A stretch of DNA of 64,000 nucleotides. It comes from Chrysoperla carnea. Lineage: Eukaryota; Arthropoda; Insecta; Neuroptera; Chrysopidae. This document shows positions 24,253 through 35,789 of the stretch, one piece after another. The translations under genes and the position numbers were made by a program. Location of the stretch: positions 211,501 through 275,500 of the forward strand of contig NC_058340.1 in NCBI RefSeq assembly GCF_905475395.1. The letters are read 5' to 3'. The notes beneath the pieces were generated by a model. That model was not told the DNA's origin, searched no databases, and worked only from the letters and a program-made list of their open reading frames with translations. Position 1 is the first letter of the stretch. The number at the start of each line of letters is the position of its first letter.

Positions 24253-27200
24253 TAGCCAAACAGTTCAAATATAGGATTTATGGGATTTACTACCTCTTCA
24301 GACTTAATTAAGAAACTATGTGTTGCTCACCAAAAGCAAAGAATACAGATACCTACAATCTACTGCTACATACTAGATCTAGAAGGTTATTTTTATATAC
24401 GTATACAAACTCACTCACTCATTGGTAGATGGTAGTGTGTAAACTGTAAACTACTCCTCCAGGGGATTTAAGTGTTACAGATGTATAACGACTAGGCATG
24501 TATTGGTTTGTTATATTCATTGATAGATGACGCTACACGCCTAAAATGTTTATTTTATTTTATTGTCCCTTCATACATAGTGTTTATTGAAGTTTAATTA
24601 TTTATATATTTGTATAAAATTCAAGCAGTAAACTTGATTATGAATGATCTGAAAAATGTTATTTGAGGTGTAGCTGTAGGTAATAATAAACAATTTCATT
24701 CTTAATAAAAATTATTTAATTCAATTATGTATGCATGTATATTAAAACTAAATAAATACATTTTATAATTATTATCAATATCATTTTTATTTTTCCTTAA
24801 CTCTAATTTATAAAACAAAATTAGTTTTTATATTTTTGTATAAATTCATTTTATTAGATATAGAAAAAAACAACCTTTTGTTTATACTAAATATAGGTTT
24901 TTTTAATTTTCTTTGTTTTCAATTCCCAATTTTAAATTAAGAAAGAATTTGTTATCAGAATTGATCATCAAATTTTTTTCGGTATTAGCTTTAGTTAGCA
25001 GATTCCTAATTTCCGATTTTCGTAGTGAAAACTTTTTATTTTACTTACTTGTATACTTCATAGGTAAAATAAAAGGTGTATATCCCCCCCTCCAAATTGA
25101 AAATTTGTTATAAGTTATTGGTCTGCAAAGTTTTTGGTGAGTATGTATACATAATAAAATATTGTGCTTTTCGCAATAAAAAAAATATTATAATAAATAA
25201 TTCAAACATATAAAATAATATTTAAACATTTAACTCAGTTAGTTGTTAATTTTCATTTATTAAATAAAATAAAATATTATTTTAAATAAATGACCTTCAA
25301 ATTTTGATTTCATTAAAAATGATATTTTTGTTTGCATGAAAATAATTTTTATATCAAAATACTTAAACTTGCAACAACAAATTAATTATGTAATTCACAT
25401 TTTATTGAAATAAACATATTTGTACATTTTACACAGTAACGTAGCCGATATTATAATTCAGATATTATAATTAAATATCAATATTAATTAAAAGAAATAA
25501 TTGTATAAATACCATATTATATTAAAATAATAATTATAATACAAAAATAATTCATTTCTAATATAAATATCAACATTTAATAATTATTATTTAAGTATTT
25601 TTTAATCATTCACAGTTCCAAAGATAAAAAAATCAATTTCGAACAAAATTTTATATCTCTAATTTTAATTAAAACATGGGTTTTTATTAATTTAAATTCA
25701 GCGAAAACGGAACTCATAATGAGATTATTTGACTGATAATTTTGATTTTTCTTAAAGATTTCGAATATATTTATTTATTTACTTTACAGATAGTTAATGG
25801 TTTGACCTCTGTGGGTCATATCCATCATGACATTTTAAACTGAAATTTATATAAATATCTAAATTGTAATCCTTACTAAAATATAAATCCTTAAAAACAT
25901 TTAATTAAAAATATTGTTAATTAATATTCTTTTAATTACAGTTAATAAATCATTTTTATTAATTTTGGATCAATGCAATTAATATTTTTATGTAAATTAT
26001 TGATTCCTTTTCTGAAATACAAATATTATTTATTTAAATTTACTAACCTTTAAGAAATCTCCTTCTGGACGATCAGGATTATACGATTAACCAAAAAACA
26101 CTGAAAATAACAAAAATAAAAAAGTTTTTAATAAAAATCATATTTAAAATCATCTAAAAAATATTTATTAATTTACCTGTATATCAAGTTTCACTGATTT
26201 TCAAAATTGACTTTTTTTTTTTTGTTTTACACCACTTTAATACAAACATTTCACTAAATAGAAAAACTATTTATACAAATTTTTATATAAAAATTATTAT
26301 AAATTATAACGATTTTCCCAGAAAAAATCAATAAAATGTGGAGCATAATTTTAACGCGTCCTCCTAGCACCAAGTTTAACACTCAAATGGGACGCTTGTT
26401 AATTTAGAATTATGGGTATTATTTTTGAATTAAAGAGAGAGAGTCACTGTACTTAAAATATGCTTTTTAAATGAATATTTTGATTAATTTTAAAAGTTTC
26501 TGGTAAAATAAATTATGAAAAATTAATTTAAATTAATTTTAAAATATAAATTTTATTTTAAAATATGTTTAAATAATATTTAATATTAAATAAAACTTTT
26601 ATAAAAGTATACAATTCATATTTGTTATCCTTGTCTAACGCTTAAATAATAAAACAATTGAATACTTATAAATGTCAAACTGACAGATGATTTTAATATT
26701 TTAAAATGTTTTATTTTCATATAAATTGATGAAAATTATGAAAATTTAGGTTGAAAATAGAAAATTTCATAAAATTTTATCTATAAATGCACTTTTCTTT
26801 CAATTTTTGTTGAATTTTTTTTTATTCAATCTAATGCATATTAAGTACATATCTACCTATATTGAATCATATAGAAGTATATTTCAACTGTTTAGAAAAC
26901 AAAATAATCTATTTAAATGAATCTTGATAGAAATTTCAGCAACCTTATAAGAAGGCCTGGAAAATTCCTCCTTTTACTTATCTATCATCCCTTTTTTTAC
27001 CCATAAGAATAGTTTAATAATAATAAATTCAGATGTCCTATTTCTTTGCTTCTGTTTCAAAGGCAACTTATTTTGTTCTGTAATGGCATTTCGTAGAAAA
27101 TAAATAAATCACAGCATATACAGGATATTTAACTAATTTATAGTCTTGTTAGTTGTAAAATATTTTATTTGAGCTTACTATTTTGAATCATTTTTTATAA

Positions 27201-27798
27201 TAATTTCTCATAAGCCCTTTTAATAATAGATCTTTATAAATAGATCAAAAAAAGACATACTCTAGCCTTGGAAATAAAGGTTTTAAGGCATATCATGTTA
27301 TAAATATTTGATATAACACGTATTTAACCTAATTATTATTTTTTTGCACTTATTAAAAGCTTTAAGAAAGAAAAGCTTGTGTGTGCAACAATAGTTTTAA
27401 CTGCACAACCAGTCAGAGAGAGGCGCATGGCTGGCTGGCTATTACAACTGTACTCACTGTAGCTATACATTACATACACGTACGTAGGGAAAACGAAGGA
27501 TTTTAACGTACTATGATTCCGATCTCCAGCAATGTCAAGTCCGTGTTTGAACGCTTGTATTAAACACGTTTCCACTTTTCATATAATTTTACGTCTGTTT
27601 TTACAACAATCGACATGAAAAACTCGTTATATTCGTGTAAAATTTTAAAAGTTTCTAATATGAATCATTTAACATAAAGCTTTTGTGTGAAGTTTTTGAC
27701 AACAATAATGTTAGCTAATAAGTTAAGTGAAACTAAAAGTGTTTTTAAAACTTTTTAAATTTAGTTTGATTGTAAAACAAAAAGTATAATGTGTGCTT

Positions 27799-27863
27799 TT
27801 TATCTTTGTATGAACTGATGCTGTAGCTAAAGCTACAGCTACATGACACCAGTTCAAAGATAA
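27799..27863. repeat. Small imperfect hairpin
   Basis: TATCTTTGTATGAACTGATG followed by CTGTAGCT pairs with AGCTACAG and CCAGTTCAAAGATA. The loop is short and the arms contain several mismatches. It may be a relic of a palindromic element; there is no evidence for a small-RNA gene beyond the fold itself. Confidence 0.5.
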
Positions 27864-28236
27864 AATAGGTTTTTATAATTTTGGAATAAGGAATAAAAGT
27901 TGTTTTAATTTTATCTGAAAAATATTTCAAGTAATTTGTATAAAATTATTGCAAAGCGCAACAAGTAGTTGTAATTGAAAATGTAAGTTTTTAAAAATAA
28001 AAGTTGTAAATTTTATTAATTCATAAAATTACAAAGATTAAAACTATATAGTCGATTTCAGTTAGTTTGGAATATTCATATATTTCGATTAGTTTGGAAT
28101 TAATTTAGTTTTGGAATATGAAATTTATTTTTGTTAGTTGAGTTTAGTGAAAGTTTAATAAGTTTAATGGATTAAAAATATTTTGCGGTAGACCCACAGA
28201 AAAACATTTTCAATGGTTTTACCATTATGACGTCAT

Positions 28237-31200
28237 ATGAATAAAACAACAAGTGAACAATTTATGTATGGTTGGGTTATGGCATCTTCGTACCAACAAT
28301 TGACATTATCAAAGATTTTATCTATTTTTATTGTAATTGTGTTTATTAATCTGGCAACAATATCAACATTAACAGAACAAAGTAAGTACAATTATTACAT
28401 TTCAATCATATTCAATGAATAAACAATTAATTAATAATCGGATACAAGATTTAATAAAAATTAATTTTTGTAATCGTGTTAACTTCGTTGCTGAGAAAAA
28501 AACCAACTCAACCAACACCCACACCCACACCCACACCCACACCCACACCCACACCCACACCCACACCCACACCCACACCCACACCCACACCCACACCCAC
28601 ACCCACACCCACACCCACACCCACACCCACACCCACACCCACACCCACACCCACACCCACACCCACACCCACACCCACACCCACACCCACACCCACATCA
28701 ACACCCACATCAACACCCACACCCACATCAACACCCACATCAACACCCACACCCACACCCACACCCACACCCACACCCACACCCACACCCACACCCACAC
28801 CCACACCCACACCCACATCAACACCCACACCCACACCCACACCCACACCCACACCCACACCCACACCCACACCCACACCCACACCCACACCCACACCCAC
28901 ACCCACATCAACACCCACACCCACACCCACACTCAACCCAACCCAACCCAACCCAGCCTAACCCAGCCTAACCCAACCTAACCCAGCCTAACCCAACCTA
29001 ACCCAACCTAACCCAACCTAACCCAGCCTAACCCAACCCAACCCAACCCAACCCAACCCAACACAACCCAACCTAACCCAACCTAACCCAACCTAACCCA
29101 ACCTAACCCAGCCTAACCCAACCCAACCCAACCCAACCTAACCCAACCTAACCCAACCTAACCCAACCTAACCCAGCCTAACCCAACCCAACCCAACCTA
29201 ACCCAGCCTAACCCAACCTAACCCAACCCAACCAAAAATTACAAAAATTGTATTTTTTTGAATTTTTTATAATTTTTTCGATTTTTACAAATTGCAAAAA
29301 GTGTAAAAAAAGTTTTTGTTTCCGATTTCGATAAAACTAAGTTTATAAGGTAATTTTGACCCGAAAATTACAAAAATCGTGTTTATTTGACCATTAAATG
29401 AGTAATTTTCGAGATATTTTATGAATCTGACTGTAGAGCCAACATTTTCATTCCGTTCAGTCTCTGAAATTATTCCGCATTGAATCTAATTATTCCGAAA
29501 TTGTCCTTTTCATTTCAATTACGATTCATTACTGTTTCGGACACACAGTAATAAGTTGGAGATATATTGTTATTCATTTTATTGCATTAGATTTTTAAGA
29601 AACTGTCCGAACAAAAGGTAATCAATTTTTAAAATGAAAATGATTTTTTTTCTAAACCATCCCTGAACTATAGCGAACAAAACAAAAACAAAATTTTGAA
29701 AATCGGTCCAGCCGTTTTTGAGTTTTAGCGAGACTAACGCACAGCAATTTATTTTTATATATACAGATATACTACAATAAAGATTAATTTATTTATGTGT
29801 GTATGTATGGAGGTTACATGATGTATAAACTATATTTTTAGACCATGTGTGTTTGTACCATCTAGGCATATAGAGAGGTATTATATACATGTGCTGTAAG
29901 ACTACAGATACGATACGACAGATCTTCTGTTGTATGCATGCAGAGAGTGGTTATCTGTAACTAAAAAACTCCCACTCTCCAAGCGTCTTCCAACTAATGT
30001 TCAACACTTGTATATAATACCTCTCGCTTAGATGCATTACTAAACGGATGTATTCTGTCATGCTGCAGATATGTATATGCCTAGATAGTACAAACACACA
30101 TGGTATAATATACTAAACTGTACTTACTTATAATTTAATGTTCATTCTTTTATGTTTTTGTGTTTCTTTTTTTTTTACAGCGTTAAAAATGAATGTACGA
30201 GTAAGGCGAAGTTATGATGTTAGTACCACACATAGGACAAGTAAAAGTTCTGGAAAAGAGAACAGCAACGTAACAGGAAAGTTAGCGACCGGTGGTTCCA
30301 ACGACAGGAGTTCTATTTTTGTAACCGAGAATAGTACATCAATTATGGCACAAGTTGGGGGCACAGCAACATTACCGTGCGTTGTTAGGAAATTTAGTTC
30401 GGGAGTTGTAAGTAACATATGATATGTTACTTGTATCTAATACTAAATAATAGAAATATAACTTTCTAGGTATCATGGATACGACGTGAAGATTATCATT
30501 TATTAACGGTAGGATTAGCTACGTACAGTAGTGATGGTAGATTCCTTGTTGAACATGTTAGACATCTACAGAATTGGGCACTTCAAATCAAGTACGTGCA
30601 AGCTCGTGATGCAGGCATGTACGAGTGTCAAGTGTCTACACATCCACCAACTAGTATCTTTATTCATCTTATTGTAACAGGTAAGTAATTAAATAATTAT
30701 ATTCATTTGTTTATTATTAAGATGTTCCCACTTAACTCGCTGACAATCCATTTTTATCTTCTCTTAGACGATGGATATTGGTCGCGGTATATTATTCCTA
30801 CGATATTTAGCCATACCACTTGTGTGATGTGGTCTTATTATTTTTGCAAAGGTTTTTGTTTTTCATTTCAGAAGTGACAGCTGAAATACTTGGATCACCC
30901 GATCTTCATATAAAGAGTGGTTCAACATTAAAGTTAGTATGCAAATTGCGTCAATCAACTGAAGCCCCTGTGTACGTATTTTGGTATCATGAAGATAGAA
31001 TGATTAACTATGATAGCGCTCATGGTGTTTCTGTACATTCTGATAAGTCATCTAGTGTGTTAACAATTCAAGAAGCAAAGAAAAATGATAATGGCAACTA
31101 TACATGTATGCCATCAAATGCAAAACCTGCTAGTATTAATGTGCATGTGTTAAATGCCACTGCAGGTGAGTTTTCATAGAAAAATAATAATTTGCGCACA

Positions 31201-31494
31201 GTTCCCTTTATTTTTTGACTTTCTATCTTCAAAATTGACCAAGATATGGCAATTTTAAAGATGCATTAATTATTTATTTGTAGTTATTTAGTGTAATTGT
31301 ACTATACATATATAACTCTGATTGTTACAGGAGAACAACCAGCAGCCATGCAACATGCAAACAGCAGTTCATCAAGCACAACAATACATTGTTGTAGCTT
31401 TACAAGAACTCAACAATATAATAAAAGACTTTTATTAATAATTACATGTGTAACTTTAACAAGACTATTATTTTCTACCTTAAAGTTCAGTTAG
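28237..31494 (+). CDS. dpr: Dpr-family (defective proboscis extension response) two-Ig cell-surface receptor, five exons
   Basis: Exons 28237-28381, 30181-30407, 30470-30680, 30872-31165 and 31331-31494 join with GT-AG borders and phases 1, 0, 1, 1 to 346 residues. Dpr proteins are neuronal surface receptors that pair with DIP proteins in synaptic partner choice. Exon 1 supplies a signal or anchor segment (hydrophobic at about 27-42). Ig1 has C115, W127 in VSWIRRED, and C176 in [15 protein letters not shown], with [16 protein letters not shown] and NWALQIK between, both hallmarks of the family. Ig2 has C218, W232 in [13 protein letters not shown], and C273 in [13 protein letters not shown], ending [14 protein letters not shown]. 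The last exon ends in a hydrophobic segment (about 323-342) near the terminus, consistent with a GPI signal. Residues 52-95 are a basic, Ser-rich linker. Paralogue not resolved. Intron 1 (1.8 kb) carries several repeats. The ATG at 28227 reads into an immediate stop, which supports 28237. Confidence 0.93.
28515..28932. repeat. CCCACA hexamer array with interspersed CATCAACAC units
   Basis: About 415 bp of nearly pure (ACACCC)n inside dpr intron 1, interrupted at 28694-28745, near 28815 and near 28905 by ACATCAACACCC variants. Because the period is 6, every frame is open on both strands and gives artificial Thr-His, Pro-Thr, Val-Gly or Trp-Val polymers; these are not genes. The G-rich complement (TGTGGG)n could form quadruplex structures. 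Confidence 0.95.
28934..29233. repeat. Telomere-like interstitial tract of CCTAA/CCCAA pentamers
   Basis: About 300 bp of tandem five-base units alternating CCTAA and CCCAA (with some CCAGC variants), equal on the other strand to TTAGG and TTGGG. TTAGG is the ancestral insect telomere motif; a mixed TTAGG/TTGGG pattern is a degenerate or derived version. It abuts the CCCACA array with no spacer and lies inside an intron, so it is interstitial in this assembly. Confidence 0.9.
29318..29420 (+). repeat. Diverged relative of the 306-bp satellite
   Basis: The segment TTCCGATTTCGATAAAACTA, then GGTAATTTTGACCCGAAAAT, then ACAAAAATCGTGTTTATTTG parallels, in order and spacing, the satellite segments TCCAATTTCGCCCGAACT, GGTAATTTTGAGCC and ACAAAAATCATATTCATTTG, including the trailing TTTTCGAGA/TTTTTGAGA. 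Similarity is about three quarters by eye. It is a single copy, 6.4 kb before the array. Confidence 0.7.
29620..29768 (+). repeat. Retroelement-like 3' tail fragment
   Basis: The segment has AAAATCGGTCCAGCCGTTTT, then GAGTTTTAGCGAGACTAACG and an ending TATATATACAGAT, a motif order common at 3' ends of insect non-LTR elements or the SINEs they mobilise (recalled, not searched). No coding remnant is visible. Confidence 0.5.
29842..30104. mobile_element. MITE in dpr intron 1, 263 bp
   Basis: The left end ACCATGTGTGTTTGTACCAT continues CTAGGCATATA; the right end is TATATGCCTAGATAGTACAA followed by ACACACATGGT, an inverted match of about 31 bp. An internal pair GAGAGGTATTATATACA / TGTATATAATACCTCTC also matches. 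It ends about 76 bp before dpr exon 2. Confidence 0.8.
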
Positions 31495-34400
31495 TTACAA
31501 AAGCGTGTATTTTAGTTTTTTTAAATTATTATTTATTTTTTCTTTTTTAATTTGTTAGACAATTATTTATTTATCAAAAATTCAGTATAAAATATGGTGG
31601 GAGAATATGTAAATATGGAATATATCCTGAAAATTCTGATCAGGGTAATTGAAAAAAATAGTACGAATGTTCTGTAGCACCCTATATAAAGTTATTTCAA
31701 TATTATTATTATTATTATTTATAATAATACAAAAAACAATTTCTATGTCCATTAACAAAATTAAATATTAATATTAATAATTATAAACAAACAAACAATA
31801 ATACCAACAACCTATTCTAATAACAATCATTAAAATCAATATCAATATCTAATAATTAAAAATCATGTATTTATATTAATTGAATCAACCAACCATATGT
31901 TTTATTTTTATCGAAACAATCGAAAATAACTTTTGTTCATTTGTAAATATCCGAAAAATGTAAATTGAAAAGGAATAATTTGTCTTAAAATAATGATTGC
32001 AACCTAGTCATAAAGAACCTCTAATTCTCATTTTGAAATACTCATGTTTTGAAATGAATGTTTCCTCACAAAAATTCAGAATTTTTTTTTTTTTTTTTTT
32101 TTAATATTTATAAGATAAATTTTCATATTAATGTATGTATGTAAATTTGTAAATATTTTGTAAGAATAGGTTATTCCTACAAGTACAAGTTATTTCCTTG
32201 GCCACAGTGTACCTACCATTGATCACACATCTCTAAGAATTGAGTTTGGTAATTACTCCTTCGATCATTTTTGTATCCATTATTCTCAATTAAAATGTAA
32301 ATTAATTATTGTGATAATAAATGATTTTGTTGATTACCAATGTTTTTTTAAAATTTATTTTCACCATTCAAACCCTTTAAAATAAATACATACATGTGAC
32401 ATACTAGAGACTATACTTAATATACCTTACATATTACATATATGCATGGTATAAAAATATGGTTGCCTTTGCAAATTATTAAAATTAGTTGGTACCTACT
32501 TTAATATGGAATATGGAATATAATAATAGTTATATCAAAAGTTCAATTTTAGTTTTGATATATCTGTGCGCAGAATAGACATCATACTGAATAGACTACA
32601 TACATACATAGCTATAGTCCAGTTAAATTCAATAATTTTACTTTAATTTGAATCCCTTGAAGCTATATTGTTATTTATAAGTGCTTTCAAAAAGCTTCAT
32701 ATGTGCTTTATACATAAATACAGATTACCATAAATACAATGTGTTTTTGAGTACTGACGTATAATTTTTATCACAAAAATTATCAAAATCAGTCATTCTT
32801 ATACAAAAATTGTAATTTATGTAGATCTGAGCTAAGCGTATTTGAGTAATTTCAGAATGGATGAAAATTTTTATTTCCATTTTCGAAGTGTCTCAAGTTT
32901 GAAACGATTCCAGAAAAAATTAGAACCGGTTTTAATCGTTATACAGGGTGTTCAATTATTGATAGCAGAAAATTATTATAGTAAATTGAACTTATCAAGT
33001 GATTATGGGGAAATTAGAAGGATTTATGCATTCACAGACTAACAAAACTCAAAATAGGTGTCACTTTAGAATATAGAGAAGGCTATCATAAAACAATAAT
33101 TGATTGTAAATTGGTTTAATTGATGGATAGGCAATACTAAAAAACTATTTTGTTATAAATAAAGACAACAACAAAATACTACATATTTATCAAATTATTT
33201 CACCAATACAGACACACTTAGTTGTAGGAGATATCGAGGAGGAATAGCACGATGATGGTAGATTTATAATTGAGTTTTATGAATATGACTTCAAGTTCTT
33301 CCGAAATTTCAGGTGGATCGAAAAACGGGAAAATACTGACGTACGACCTGTAAAAGCTCAATGCTTTTTCAAACTGATCATACTCTTTGAGTTACCTCTG
33401 CTCACATAGATTATGAAGTGGATTTAAAATATTTAAAAATCAAAGCAAACTTTAATAATTAATTCTAAAAAGAGATAAAAACAATATAACTAAAAGCGTT
33501 CGATAAAACTGTGGATGAACATGAAAAAGCTAATAATCTCAGTGTAAAATTGAGTGTGATATTGTAATTTGCATTTATTTATAAAGCTTTTTTGTTTCAG
33601 CCTAGAGCATAATAACTACGGTCTACGGTCTACGGTCAACCAGTTATTATCAATGTTCATTTTAAAATAAATTAAAAGTAAACACTCTATATCTATATCT
33701 ATAACATAAATAATAATATGCAAGGCTTGTGTGCTTGTGCTTGTGTGTATGTACGTTCGTTCCTCGTCTACATACGTAAATATGGACAATATTTTTATAT
33801 ACAAGCTGATTTTGTGTGAAACTAAAAACTTCACAAAAAATACCTACTTGGAAATAATAGGTGATAGATCATAAATTTGATAGGCACGTTTGATTTCAAA
33901 TCACCGTCATACTGTCAGTCTGCGGTGTCTGCCACTATTTTTCCATAAAAGTACATGCTGTATCAAGAAAATGATACTTGTGTTTATCCGATTAGGATCT
34001 ACATTTTCCTTCGTTTGCTTCAACCCTACTCTCTGTGGTTCCAAAACCGGCATTAAGTTTTGCCTGCCACTATTTATCCCTATTTATAAAATAATAGATG
34101 GTTTGATTTACCGTTGCATTCACATTTTTATCCATATTTATTTACTAAGAGCGTATTTACTATAACGCGGTAGAAAGTTAGGTTTCATGGACGTTTTTAC
34201 GTGCCATATCCTTGAATATACTGTATACATATTATTTACCATTAAACGATATTAAGAACTTCTGGAACATACTGTATAGTTTAGTGGGCCATAGCCATAA
34301 TATATCACGAATATTGCACTAATATAAACTAGTATTCATAATTCTCAAAGCGCAAATTATATTTTCATTACGTCGAACAATATAGAATATGTAAATGTAA

Positions 34401-35686
34401 ATTTGCTGCTATTTCTGTAAGTAACAACAGAAATATGTTTGGTGATGCACCGTAATTATGAAATGGTCTACAATAATACGGGAATGTTGTCTAGGTAGAC
34501 TCTCTCTAGACTCTCAAAAGAGCTGTTTCGTAGAAATCACAATTAAATTTTTAAAAAGATTGTCTGAAAATTATGCCCGATATTATTTCGGAAAGTTTAT
34601 TAGAAATATAAATGAATATGTCTCAACTCGAAGTCAACAAGAATTATCCTTATAAAGCTTATCTATTTAGAGGTTTTATCCTTATAAACTGGAATACTTT
34701 TTCCAACTTATATGATTATGTAAGTATTAAATACATTTCCTCATTTAACTGATGACACACGTTGGGTTGGCGTGTCTGATAACGTCGTTTAATAAAATAA
34801 TAATATATACCAGATACCTGTTAAGTAAAATACGAATCGATTATAAAATGAAATTGCATTTTTTTTTGCAATTAATGTCATCATACACTTGGAAATGTTA
34901 GGTACTTCTACTTCTCTGGCAATGTAGATAACTAGATAGTAATAGTAATAGAGTGTTTCACTTAATCAAGTATTGAAAATGTTGTCTATAGATTACTATA
35001 TCATCAAATACGATCACTACCTACCTACCTGCTACTTACTGCAACTGACTGGATACGTATCTATAGATGCTATATACATTGAAAGCAACCTACCTACCTA
35101 TGAAGGATATGGTATTCGGAATCAGATCAATAACTTTCCGACTTCGGACTTACTTAAGACAAATATTTTTTGGAACTATAATGTTCCTTACCGCACGCTA
35201 TAATTTGTTTGCTGGTTAGGAAGTAAAATAAAAAAATGTGCAGCAAATGTGGAAATTCAGCTAATATTAACGTTTGAACACATCCAACATTTTATATACG
35301 TCAGACGTAAAAAGCCTAATATTAAAACTCATCTATAAAAAAGATGAATTTAAATTGAGTTCGGGGTGAAAAGTATAACTATCTATCAGAACGTTAATAA
35401 AAGGTGAACAGGGAATGCATTCCAACGAGGTAATTTATTACATTTTTATCTAATAGATTCTTCCTCTATTTTTTTTTTTTTTTATCATTTCAAGTAATTT
35501 CAAATGAATTTATTTATTGAACTATCTCCATCTCCATTGAGTGGTTAAATATTTTAAAATGTTTACGATATATTAAAAAAATATGAAACTTTAAGTGCAA
35601 TTCAATTATTAACTCTTATATATCGATGCTATTTTAAGGACAAAAGTCGATACGTATAATTTAAAGTGTGCCATTTTTTAAAATAT
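31495..35686. other. Intergenic region between dpr and the satellite array
   Basis: It includes the probable dpr 3' UTR at the left, a run of about 20 T near 32083-32102, one rearranged MITE copy (32943-33233) and otherwise unique-looking AT-rich DNA. Short open frames at 33616-33834, 33890-34165, 34458-34655 and 34973-35203 have no recognisable domains, no consistent splice sites and compositions like noncoding DNA. A poly-T run lies near 35469-35484 shortly before the array. Confidence 0.5.
32943..33233. mobile_element. Rearranged, 3'-truncated copy of the 9005-9345 MITE
   Basis: It starts after TA with CAGGGTGTTCAATTATTGAT then AGCAGAAAATTATTATAGTA, matching the left arm of the 9005 element, and shares ACAATAATTGATTGTA. 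Its right part, ACATATTTATCAAATTATTT then CACCAATACAGACACACTTA, matches the other element's right interior only when inverted. No right terminal repeat is present. Confidence 0.65.
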
Positions 35687-35789
35687 AAACAGATTCGCTC
35701 CGATTTGGATAAAAATCATTTTCTAGAGTGATTTCAACCTGGAAAATACAAAAATCGTGTTCATTTGACGATTCGATGCTCAGTTTCCA
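35687..35789 (-). repeat. Inverted half-unit at the left boundary of the satellite array
   Basis: AACAGATTCGCTCCGATTTG, then GATAAAAATCATTTTCTAGA, then TCAACCTGGAAAATAC and TTCATTTGACGATTCGATGC are the reverse complement of the right part of a standard monomer. The copy differs from the array consensus at several positions, for example GAGTGATTT in place of GACTAATTT. It switches at about 35790 to the forward array. Confidence 0.88.

Larger units (their letters stand above)
23140..28236. other. Intergenic region with a foldback element and small inverted repeats
   Basis: Apart from the glycosidase 3' UTR at the left edge, no exon is supported in this 5.1-kb stretch. It contains a 647-bp foldback element (23606-24252), a fragment near 23283-23325 resembling one near 13030-13060 (GTTTTAATTAGTACGA), long AT-rich tracts (24600-26100) and a small imperfect hairpin at 27799-27863. 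Scattered short open frames (24913-25113, 27336-27575, 27745-27930) show no family features. The dpr promoter should lie at the right end. Confidence 0.5.

Noticed and set aside
28402-28981. Open frames encoding Thr-His, Pro-Thr, Val-Gly and Trp-Val polymers
   Set aside because: A pure hexamer array is open in all frames; it lies inside the dpr intron between well-supported exons.
34973-35203. Short open frames in the gene-free region before the array
   Set aside because: They have no recognisable domain, no supporting splice sites and a composition like the surrounding noncoding DNA.
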